14,280 nucleotides of DNA from Bacteroidota bacterium (GTDB lineage Bacteria > Bacteroidota > Bacteroidia > Chitinophagales > Chitinophagaceae): positions 1 through 14,280 of the forward strand of contig JAEWBT010000152.1 in the NCBI GenBank assembly GCA_023391015.1, in the 5' to 3' direction. Under the pieces are notes generated by a model that saw nothing but the letters and a program-made list of their open reading frames with translations, was not told where the DNA came from and made no database searches. Positions within the stretch are counted from its first letter, which is position 1, and each line of letters opens with the position of its first letter. A program made the translations under genes and the position numbers. Below are positions 1 through 5,376 of the stretch, one piece after another.

Positions 1-124
1 TCTGAAACCAGCCGTGGAAATCCCGCTCAAAACCGGAGCGCCAGGCAATGCCATACAGCAAGGCAGTGATGACCCAAAACAAAAGCCACAAGGGCAGAAA
101 GGAAAGCGTATAAAACCGGCGCAT
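1..124 (-). CDS. Membrane protein, N-terminal part (runs off window)
   Basis: The minus strand reads from an ATG at 124 down to base 1 as 41 open codons. They give a basic start (MRRF), a strongly hydrophobic stretch of about 20 residues rich in Leu and Trp (about residues 7-25), and then a polar segment ending FHGWFQ. This is the composition of a real membrane protein, unlike the other frames here. The same frame stays open upstream to a TAA at 191-193 and reads LPNGFWFSLYAFPF just before the ATG, which also looks like coding sequence. The true start may therefore be a TTG near 166, or an ATG at 198 in another frame joined by a one-base shift. I do not recognise the family with confidence; a VanZ-like small membrane protein is possible. 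It is transcribed divergently from rpsU. Confidence 0.5.
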   Translation of the reverse strand, partial: MRRFYTLSFLPLWLLFWVITALLYGIAWRSGFERDFHGWFQ

Positions 125-211
125 AAAAGGAAAAGCATACAAAGAAAACCAAAATCCGTTTGGCAAGTACGCAGCAAATGCTTGGGCGGGTTATCCATGA
201 AGAAGAAAACA

Positions 212-237
212 GCGGGTGATTTCCGGAAATCACCCGC
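212..237. repeat. 26-bp perfect palindrome (orphan hairpin)
   Basis: Two 13-base arms are exactly self-complementary around the core TTCCGGAA. A T-run follows on the plus strand (240-244), and a T-rich tract follows on the minus strand. It would read as a terminator, but it lies between two divergent genes with no gene obviously ending here. It carries the 14-mer GATTTCCGGAAATC (218-231), also found in hairpins near 3374 and 9174. Confidence 0.75.
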
Positions 238-353
238 CGTTTTTACCCATCCAAGGCCCTGCAAGCCCTTTTGGTATGAGATGCGGCCGGTTTTCGGTGT
301 TGGGAAATTGATTTTTGGATTTTGACTTTTAATATTTAGCCTGCCCCTGCCAC

Positions 354-385
354 TTGGCATTTTAAAACAATTATCCGTACCTTCG
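354..385 (+). promoter_or_regulatory. Bacteroidota-type promoter of rpsU
   Basis: TTGG at 354-357 and TACCTTCG at 378-385, with 21 bases between TTG and the TA, match the TTTG / TAnnTTTG consensus of the Bacteroidota primary sigma factor apart from one base. A start of transcription near 390 leaves a leader of about 30 nt before rpsU. Confidence 0.55.
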
Positions 386-402
386 CGTCCCGATTCTCTT
401 AA

Positions 403-411
403 AAAGGGGGT
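403..411 (+). promoter_or_regulatory. Strong Shine-Dalgarno site of rpsU
   Basis: AAAGGGGGT can pair over nine bases (one a G-U wobble) with the usual 16S rRNA 3' end, and it lies nine bases before the rpsU ATG. No other start codon in the window has a comparable site. Strong Shine-Dalgarno sites on rpsU are known in Bacteroidota, where bS21 helps hide the anti-Shine-Dalgarno sequence. Confidence 0.6.
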
Positions 412-419
412 ATAACTCT

Positions 420-617
420 ATGCTTATTATTGATTCCAAAGATTGCGAAAACCTCGATAAGGCGCTGAAAAAGTACAAGCGCAAGTTTGAGAAAAGCCGT
501 ACTCTGCAACAATTGCGTCGCCGTCAGTCGTTTACCAAACCTTCGGTAGAGCGCCGCACGGAAGTGCAAAAAGCAGTGTATCGTCAGGAGCTGCTTTCCG
601 GCCGCCTCGACGACTAA
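420..617 (+). CDS. rpsU: 30S ribosomal protein bS21
   Basis: This 65-residue basic protein is a small-subunit ribosomal protein located at the platform near the 3' end of 16S rRNA. The family pattern is plain: an N-terminal beta strand (MLIIDSKDCENLDKALKKYK), then two helices dense in Arg and Lys (KFEKSRTLQQLRRRQSF, then SVERRTEVQKAVYRQ). The length is normal for Bacteroidota. In this phylum bS21, with bS18 and bS6, sequesters the anti-Shine-Dalgarno sequence. The ATG at 420 follows a strong Shine-Dalgarno site and a good promoter, and a hairpin terminator follows the stop. The gene order rpsU, xerC, hpf is common in Bacteroidota. Confidence 0.97.
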   Translation: MLIIDSKDCENLDKALKKYKRKFEKSRTLQQLRRRQSFTKPSVERRTEVQKAVYRQELLSGRLDD

Positions 618-660
618 GAGGCGTTTTCGCTTTTCTGCGAATCCCGCTTTTGATTTTCAA

Positions 661-693
661 CCCTGCTCCGGTAAAACCGGGGCAGGGCTTTTT
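661..693 (+). terminator. Rho-independent terminator after rpsU
   Basis: CCCTGC (661-666) pairs with GCAGGG (682-687), and CCGGT pairs with ACCGG inside it around an AAA loop. A CTTTTT tract follows at 688-693. It lies 44 bases after the rpsU stop, so rpsU is probably transcribed alone. Confidence 0.9.
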
Positions 694-724
694 GCATTGG
701 GCTAAAAGCCCGTATTTTTAAACC

Positions 725-1615
725 ATGATGCAAACAGCTGTAGAAGCGTTTCTAAGCCTGCTGCGCTTTGAAAAGCGGTATTCGCCCAACACCCTTATTG
801 CCTACGAAGGCGACCTGCAAAGCTTTCTGGAATGGCTGGGCCTTTTTCACCCAACGATTGAAATCTGGGGAGAGGTAACGTATCACCACGTGCGCGGCTG
901 GCTGGCCCAATTGCGCCTCAAAGACCAGATGGAGCCCCGCAGCGTGAACCGCAAACGGGCAGCGCTTTCGTCGTTTTTTCAGTACCTGCTGCGCGAAGGG
1001 CAGATCCGGACCAACCCGGTGCGCAAAGGCCACGCCCTGAAAGTACCGGAACGGTTGCCTGTTTTCCTGAAAGAAGCAGAATCCGAACGGCTGCTCGACG
1101 ATGTGCAATATGAAGAAGGCTTTGCCGGCGACACCGAAAAACTGGCCTTGGAACTGCTTTACGGTTGTGGGCTGCGCCGCTCGGAACTGATTGCCATTGA
1201 AGAAGGCGACGTGCAGGGCGGAATGCTGCTGGTGCACGGCAAAGGCGGAAAAGAGCGTTTGTTGCCCCTGAGCGATGCGCTGCAAGCCCTTATTAAATCC
1301 TACGTTTCTGAAAAACATCAGCGCTTCGGTACGGCTGAAAAAGCCCTGCTCGTAACCGAAAAAGGCGAACCGCTCTATGCCGGCTGGGTGTACCGGACGG
1401 TGAAAAAATACCTGAGCCTGGTATGCTCGCTGAAGCGCAAAAGCCCGCACGTGCTGCGCCACAGCTTTGCCACCCATCTGCTGGCTGGTGGGGCCAACAT
1501 TCAGGCCATCCGCGACCTGCTGGGCCACGCAAGTCTTTCAGCCACACAGGTTTATACCCACGCCGATATCGAAGCGCTGAAAGACATGCACCGGCGGCTG
1601 CACCCACGGGGTTAA
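725..1615 (+). CDS. xerC: Tyrosine site-specific recombinase XerC/XerD
   Basis: This 296-residue protein is a Xer recombinase, which resolves chromosome dimers at dif during division. The N-terminal core-binding domain covers about residues 1-105 (the 'RYSPNTLIAYEGDLQSFLEWL' region is typical). The catalytic domain shows the full set of active residues: Arg151 in GLRRSEL, Lys173 in HGKGGKER, His242 and Arg245 in HVLRH, His268 in LLGHASL and the nucleophile Tyr277 in QVYTH. The length is standard for Xer and shorter than most phage or ICE integrases. The frame has ATG codons at 725 and 728; either could start it. There is no Shine-Dalgarno sequence; a weak TAttTTTA lies at 713-720. Bacteroidota have both XerC and XerD; position next to rpsU and hpf favours XerC, but sequence alone does not settle it. 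Confidence 0.93.
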   Translation: MMQTAVEAFLSLLRFEKRYSPNTLIAYEGDLQSFLEWLGLFHPTIEIWGEVTYHHVRGWLAQLRLKDQMEPRSVNRKRAALSSFFQYLLREGQIRTNPVRKGHALKVPERLPVFLKEAESERLLDDVQYEEGFAGDTEKLALELLYGCGLRRSELIAIEEGDVQGGMLLVHGKGGKERLLPLSDALQALIKSYVSEKHQRFGTAEKALLVTEKGEPLYAGWVYRTVKKYLSLVCSLKRKSPHVLRHSFATHLLAGGANIQAIRDLLGHASLSATQVYTHADIEALKDMHRRLHPRG

Positions 1616-1768
1616 ATTTTTGGCAAAGCAGAGCAGGCAAAGTTTTTTTGGATGGCAGAAAAGACCTACCTTGTCAGTCCATTCAAACAGAAATCCCACA
1701 CGCCTACTGAAGCTATTCTTTTACTTTTTTTGTTTTCATCTTTTTTTTCACCCCCAAACGAATCTCTT

Positions 1769-2071
1769 ATGAACGTTCGTGTCCAATCGGTGCATTTCGA
1801 TGCCGATCAGAAATTGATTGATTTTGTAAAAGAAAAAGTGGCTAAGCTTCAGACGTTCCACGATAAGATTGTGGATGTGGATGTGTTTTTGAAGCTTGAT
1901 AATGTGGCCCACACCATCAAAGACAAAATTGCAGAAATCCGGGTGGCGGTGCCTAAGCACAACTACTTTGTGAAGCACCAGTCCAAAACCTTTGAAGAAA
2001 GCTTTGGCCTTGCCCTCGAAAGCATGACCGAGCAGCTGAAACGCCAGAAGCAACGCCTCGCGATGGCTTAA
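1769..2071 (+). CDS. hpf: Ribosome hibernation-promoting factor, short form (HPF/YfiA family)
   Basis: This 100-residue protein has the HPF beta-alpha-beta-beta-beta-alpha fold order: an opening strand MNVRVQSVHF, helix DADQKLIDFVKEKVAKLQTF, strands around VDVDVFLKL and AEIRVAVP, and a last basic helix SMTEQLKRQKQRLAMA. It binds the 30S decoding region and helps idle ribosomes dimerise in stationary phase. It lacks the C-terminal dimerisation domain of long HPF, so it is the short form. The ATG at 1769 was chosen because the family begins exactly there; the open frame runs further up to 1652 through a pyrimidine-rich, non-coding-looking leader (about 1710-1765). In many Bacteroidota hpf is followed by tRNA genes and tuf; here that does not happen. 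Confidence 0.93.
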   Translation: MNVRVQSVHFDADQKLIDFVKEKVAKLQTFHDKIVDVDVFLKLDNVAHTIKDKIAEIRVAVPKHNYFVKHQSKTFEESFGLALESMTEQLKRQKQRLAMA

Positions 2072-2097
2072 AACGGCCTTTCTGCAACCACTTCTTC

Positions 2098-2129
2098 ACG
2101 GCCCTGCCTTTTCCGGCAGGGCCGTTTTT
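2098..2129 (+). terminator. Rho-independent terminator after hpf
   Basis: CGGCCCTGCC (2099-2108) pairs perfectly with GGCAGGGCCG (2115-2124) around a six-base loop, followed by TTTTT. It is 27 bases after the hpf stop. Confidence 0.93.
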
Positions 2130-2140
2130 GTGGCTGCCGG

Positions 2141-2172
2141 TTTGCAGATGCGCCGGGAAGGTTGTATTTTTC
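2141..2172 (+). promoter_or_regulatory. Bacteroidota-type promoter of the PQQ-repeat lipoprotein gene
   Basis: TTTG at 2141-2144 is followed after 20 bases by TATTTTTC at 2165-2172, a single mismatch to TAnnTTTG. Spacing is ideal. It lies just after the hpf terminator and leaves a leader of roughly 45 nt. Confidence 0.6.
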
Positions 2173-2224
2173 CGCCTTCTATCACGAGTCCCACTCCGCA
2201 AACTTCTACTTCTTTTTTAGCCAA

Positions 2225-3358
2225 ATGCGCAGACTTTTAAACGTGGTCGTGCCCGGAATGATGGCGCTCATCGCTCTGGCGGGCCAATCCTGCTCAAAAG
2301 AATACAGTACCGACGAGCCTTTCGACAGCACTTACGGCCCCATGCTTTATGTGGGCAGCAACAACCAGATTTTGCGCGCCCTGGACCCCGAAACCGGCAA
2401 AAAACACTGGGAATACCGCCTCAATGCCGACATGAGCGCCACGCCGTTTCTGGATGACAAAGCGCTTTACGCCATTACCACCAACGGCGTGATTCACCTG
2501 CTGAATCCCAATACCGGCGCGCTCCAAAAACAAATTTACTGCCCCCAGGCCGGTATTTCTTCGCCGGTGGGCGACAGCACACTGCTGTATTTCGGCGGCA
2601 CCGTGGACAGCTTTTATGCTCTGAACCCCGCTACCGGAACCATGCGCTGGACGTTTGAAACCACCGCACCCGTGCCCGGCTCGCCGATGCTCTACGGCAA
2701 CAATCTGTTCTTTGGCACGGCCAACGGTAAGTTTTTTGCCCTCAGCAAATCTAATGGCACTAAGCTATGGGAAAACGACACCAACATTGTTTCCGGCGGC
2801 TACATGAGCAGTCCGACGCGCATGGGCAATATGGTTTTTGCAACCAACACCGACGGTTACCTCTATGCTTTTGAGATGAGCACCGGCCGCATCCAGTGGC
2901 GCTTTAAAACCGATGGCGCTATTTACAGCTCGCCTCACGCTATCAATGGTTCGGTCTTGTTTGGCTCCAATGATTATACGTTTTATTGCGTAGACACGAC
3001 TACCAAAGCTGTTCGCTGGAAGAACCGAACCAATGAGCGCGTGCTTTCCTCGCCGGTGTTCAGCAACGACAAGATTTTCGTGGGCGGACTGGATAACGTG
3101 TTCTATTCGTATAGCTTTATCAACGGCGATGTGAAATGGACGGCCAAAACCCAGTCTTCTATTCAAAGCTCGCCCCTGGCCGCCAACGGGCTGGTTTATA
3201 CCGGCAGCAACGATGGCTTTTTGTATGCTTTTGACGTGGCCAACGGCGTGTTGAAATGGAGTTATTATCTGGGCGGACAAGCGGTTTCTTCACCGATTCT
3301 GCGCGACGAAAACAACACTGTTATCTACCCAACCGTCTCCGGCGCTTCCAAAAAATAA
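2225..3358 (+). CDS. Eight-blade PQQ-like beta-propeller lipoprotein
   Basis: This is a 377-residue predicted lipoprotein. MRRLL plus a hydrophobic stretch ends at LAGQSC, giving a lipidated Cys23; the lipobox is loose (Q at -2), as is common in this phylum. From about residue 40 there are eight repeats of the form '(L/V)-aromatic-G-(S/T)-x-(D/N)-G-x-(L/F)-Y-A-(L/F)-(D/N)-x-x-(T/N)-G-x-x-x-W', for example LYVGSNNQILRALDPETG, VYTGSNDGFLYAFDVANG. Each is followed by 'SSP' motifs (GISSPV, YMSSPT, IYSSPH, VLSSPV, IQSSPL, AVSSPI). This is the pattern of PQQ-like propellers such as BamB. I see no evidence of a catalytic quinoprotein (no disulfide-ring Cys pair), so a structural or binding role at the periplasm or outer membrane is likelier. 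The ATG at 2225 was chosen for the signal peptide. Confidence 0.88.
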   Translation: MRRLLNVVVPGMMALIALAGQSCSKEYSTDEPFDSTYGPMLYVGSNNQILRALDPETGKKHWEYRLNADMSATPFLDDKALYAITTNGVIHLLNPNTGALQKQIYCPQAGISSPVGDSTLLYFGGTVDSFYALNPATGTMRWTFETTAPVPGSPMLYGNNLFFGTANGKFFALSKSNGTKLWENDTNIVSGGYMSSPTRMGNMVFATNTDGYLYAFEMSTGRIQWRFKTDGAIYSSPHAINGSVLFGSNDYTFYCVDTTTKAVRWKNRTNERVLSSPVFSNDKIFVGGLDNVFYSYSFINGDVKWTAKTQSSIQSSPLAANGLVYTGSNDGFLYAFDVANGVLKWSYYLGGQAVSSPILRDENNTVIYPTVSGASKK

Positions 3359-3372
3359 CCTTTTTAAGGTCC

Positions 3373-3388
3373 GGATTTCCGGAAATCC
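3373..3388. repeat. 16-bp perfect palindrome GGATTTCCGGAAATCC
   Basis: A self-complementary 16-mer lies 14 bases after the PQQ-repeat gene, directly before its terminator. It contains the 14-mer shared with the hairpins at 218-231 and 9174-9187. Confidence 0.85.
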
Positions 3389-3390
3389 TG

Positions 3391-3425
3391 AAGCCGGCTT
3401 TTCCACACAGAGAAGCCGGCTTTTT
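3391..3425 (+). terminator. Rho-independent terminator after the PQQ-repeat gene
   Basis: AAGCCGGCTT at 3391-3400 pairs with the identical, self-complementary AAGCCGGCTT at 3413-3422 around a 12-base loop, and the T-run continues to 3425. Confidence 0.88.
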
Positions 3426-3456
3426 GGTGCCGGAATGGTTTTGGCAGGCGTGGAAT

Positions 3457-4143
3457 ATGGCCACTTTTGCGCAGCGCATCCGGGATTTTAACCGAAGCCT
3501 TCACTTTCAGGAGCCGTTGCCCGAAGGGGTTGCCGTGATGAATCCGTTTCGGGATAGCCCGCTGGCCCTATCATGTGCCGATGCTTTTGCCGACCGGTTT
3601 TTTGACGACAACCGCCCGCGCCGCATGATTTTGGGCATCAATCCGGGGCGGCACGGCAGTGGCATGACAGGCGTTCCCTTCACCGATTTTAAACGCCTGC
3701 GCACACTTGGGTTTGATTTTCCGGAAAACCTGTCGTCCCATGAAATCTCCTCCGAGTTTGTGTATCGGGTGGTGGCGGCGCTGGGTGGGGCAGAAGCGTT
3801 CTACAAGCGGTATTACGTGAATTCGGTGTGTCCGCTGGGCTTTCTGCGAAACAAAGGCAATGTCCGTTGGGTGAACTATAACTACTACGACGCGCCAGCG
3901 CTGCAAGAGGCCGCTACGCCATTTATCCTGCAAACATTGCCGCAGCAAATCGCCCTGGGTTGCGAGACCGACCGGGTGGTGATTATGGGCAAGAAAAACG
4001 GGGACTATTTCCGGAAAATCAACGATGCACACGGCTTTTTCCGGGAAGTAACCGAGGTGCCGCATCCGCGCTTTGTAGCCCAGTACCGCCGTCGGTTTAT
4101 GGACGATTATGTGGAAGAATACATCCGGGCGCTGGAAGGTTAA
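3457..4143 (+). CDS. SMUG2-like uracil-DNA glycosylase family protein
   Basis: This 228-residue protein resembles the SMUG branch of uracil-DNA glycosylases, which remove uracil and related bases from DNA at the start of base-excision repair. Motif 1 is GINPGRHGSGMTGVPFTD (residues 60-77), the counterpart of the SMUG1 'GMNPGPFGMAQTGVPF' motif, with Asn62 in the catalytic position. 'YVNSVCPLGFL' (120-130) matches the SMUG1 segment around 'CPL'. Motif 2 is reduced to VPHPRF (201-206), with His203 as the likely catalytic His. This form is typical of the Bacteroidota SMUG2 group (annotated DUF4918 as I recall). The start MATFAQRIRDFNRSLHF fits the family; the frame stays open upstream into the previous gene, so the ATG at 3457 is a choice. 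It stands alone, with terminators or repeats on both sides. Confidence 0.85.
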   Translation: MATFAQRIRDFNRSLHFQEPLPEGVAVMNPFRDSPLALSCADAFADRFFDDNRPRRMILGINPGRHGSGMTGVPFTDFKRLRTLGFDFPENLSSHEISSEFVYRVVAALGGAEAFYKRYYVNSVCPLGFLRNKGNVRWVNYNYYDAPALQEAATPFILQTLPQQIALGCETDRVVIMGKKNGDYFRKINDAHGFFREVTEVPHPRFVAQYRRRFMDDYVEEYIRALEG

Positions 4144-4800
4144 ACTTTCCGGAAAAGCTCCTTCCCGACAGCTGTCATTCGTCCTGACACATCACCAAAA
4201 AGCAAGAAATCAGGAGACAGGTCAAGGGCTTCTGGCTTTGTCGTCTGGGTTTTCGTATTAAATGTATTCTTCTTGCAAAACCATCCATGCGCCTCCCAGA
4301 TTGTGGGAAGTACACCAATGATATCATCCATGCACTTCCCAAGGTGTGGATATACCCCTGATGATATCATCCATGCACTTCCTAGGTTGTGGATATACCT
4401 CTGATGATATCATTGGTGCACTTCCTAGGTTGTGGATATACCTCTGATGATATCATTGGTGCTATCCCCAAGGTGGGGACATACCCCTGATGATGTCATT
4501 GGTGCACTTCCCGCACTTCGGAAGGCTTCTTTTTCATAAAATTTCCCCTTTTTGGGTACTGTGTATGGCTGAATGACGGCGCGCTTCGGGCTTTTAGCAC
4601 TCTAGTTAGGCCACTGTTCCGGATGGGCGAATAGCTTCTTAAAGGAAGTTCCAGAAGCGATGTTTTCAAAGGATGACAAAGATTAGGTCCGAACCGGAAT
4701 ACGACCTTTTATACAACCCTTTTCTAAAAAAGCTGCCTGTTATGCGGTTGTTGAGGGGTTATTTGGATTTTGGCCCTTATAATTCGGTTATCCAACAATA
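4144..4800. other. Gene-free region of about 660 bases
   Basis: No frame here reads like protein. It contains a GACAGCTGTC palindrome at about 4167-4176, the 43-bp tandem repeat (4282-4511), a weak hairpin CTTCC/GGAAG (4507-4511 with 4520-4524) followed by a T-rich tract that could end the glycosylase transcript, and an inverted repeat GCTTCT/AGAAGC (4634-4639 with 4653-4658). The rest, 4525-4800, shows nothing I can name; an unannotated small RNA cannot be excluded. Confidence 0.6.
4282..4511. repeat. 43-bp intergenic tandem repeat, five full units plus a partial sixth
   Basis: Units start at 4282, 4325, 4368, 4411 and 4454, all exactly 43 bases, and a 15-base partial unit follows from 4497. 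Each begins CATCCATGC or CATTGGTGC, has a variable middle around CTTCCTAGGTTGTGG, and ends CTGATGATAT (the first unit ends CAATGATAT and the fifth CTGATGATGT). Neighbouring units join to form the palindrome ATGATATCAT. Units 2, 3 and 4 are nearly identical. Units 1 and 5 diverge in the middle but keep a small G/C hairpin (CCC/GGG in unit 1, CCCC/GGGG in unit 5). 43 is not a multiple of three, so the array does not encode a protein repeat. Confidence 0.92.
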
Positions 4801-5223
4801 CTATTTCTTGCCTTCCATTGCTTTTTGCATAAAGTCGGCTATTTCCGCTTCCGTCAGGCTCATTTCTTTTCCAAAGGCCGTGAGCTGGGCTTCTTCGCTG
4901 GGCGTCAGGATATTGTCAATCAAAAACCAGTCGAGCATCATTTGCATGGCTTTGGGTGCGTAGCTGCGGTGCAGTTCGCGGACGGCCTCTTCGGAAAGTC
5001 CAAAAAAGGTTTGAATGGCGCGCAGGTTGGCCGCTTCTTCGGTTGCGATGTTCAGGTTAGCTACGGCTTCTTTGAGGGCGATGTTGTAAACATCCAGCCC
5101 CAGTGCTTCGGTGTCGGCAGCAGAGAGTTTATGGGCTTTCAGAAAATGAGCAACCGGCTTTTGCCAGTCGCGCCCTTCTTTTTTGCGCAGCGCAGCAAGT
5201 AGTTTTTTGGTGGAAGCAGACAC
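4801..5223 (-). CDS. Uncharacterised small helical protein
   Basis: This 140-residue soluble protein has no signal peptide or membrane segment. It starts at a GTG (5223-5221, MSASTKKLLAALRKKEG); no upstream ATG is available in frame. The sequence is almost all helix and rich in Ala, Glu, Lys and Leu. The second half reads AMQMMLDWFLIDNILTPSEEAQLTAFGKEMSLTEAEIADFMQKA, a 'D-x-x-L-T-x-E-E-x-x-L' pattern that recalls TerB-like or EF-hand-like helical pairs. The first half has a weaker echo (LRAIQTFFGLSEEAVRELHRSYA). That resemblance is only suggestive. It faces glyS divergently. The function is unknown. Confidence 0.75.
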   Translation of the reverse strand: MSASTKKLLAALRKKEGRDWQKPVAHFLKAHKLSAADTEALGLDVYNIALKEAVANLNIATEEAANLRAIQTFFGLSEEAVRELHRSYAPKAMQMMLDWFLIDNILTPSEEAQLTAFGKEMSLTEAEIADFMQKAMEGKK

Positions 5224-5316
5224 GGGGATTTTTAAATTCTAATAAAAACAGGTATTTCCCTAAAAATGTGCCAGAAGAAAAACCATTTTCCGGAAAATCC
5301 GTCTGGCTCTTTTTTC

Positions 5317-5356
5317 CCATTGAGCCATTACGCTATTGAACCATTGAGCAATTAAC
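5317..5356. repeat. 8-bp degenerate tandem repeat upstream of glyS
   Basis: Five consecutive octamers run without gaps: CCATTGAG, CCATTACG, CTATTGAA, CCATTGAG, CAATTAAC. All share an ATT in the third to fifth positions. The array overlaps the upstream promoter element of glyS and ends five bases before its TAnnTTTG box. Confidence 0.7.
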
Positions 5357-5368
5357 CAACTACCTTTG
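5336..5368 (+). promoter_or_regulatory. Bacteroidota-type promoter of glyS
   Basis: TACCTTTG at 5361-5368 matches TAnnTTTG exactly. A TTG at 5336-5338 lies 22 bases upstream, within the accepted range. The box ends only eight bases before the ATG at 5377, so the transcript should have a leader of only a few bases or none. Confidence 0.7.
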
Positions 5369-5376
5369 CGCCCGCT

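Noticed and set aside
14..325. Plus-strand ORF of 103 codons at the window start
   Set aside because: It runs antisense to the membrane protein and straight through the 26-bp palindrome, with low-complexity Lys-rich content.
752..1528. Open frame of 258 codons on the minus strand
   Set aside because: It is the antisense shadow of the Xer recombinase, with no domain-like features.
725..1615. Integrase of a mobile element
   Set aside because: The length, motifs and position between rpsU and hpf fit the housekeeping Xer recombinase; no attachment-site pair or mobile gene is seen.
4140..4370. Minus-strand ORF of 76 codons over the 43-bp repeat
   Set aside because: The repeat length shifts the frame in each unit, and the sequence has no protein-like pattern.
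4282..4511. CRISPR array
   Set aside because: Units abut with no unique spacers; the whole 43 bases is conserved, and no cas gene is near.
4673..4963. Plus-strand ORF of 96 codons
   Set aside because: Its second half is antisense to the helical protein at 4801-5223, and the first half shows no coding character.
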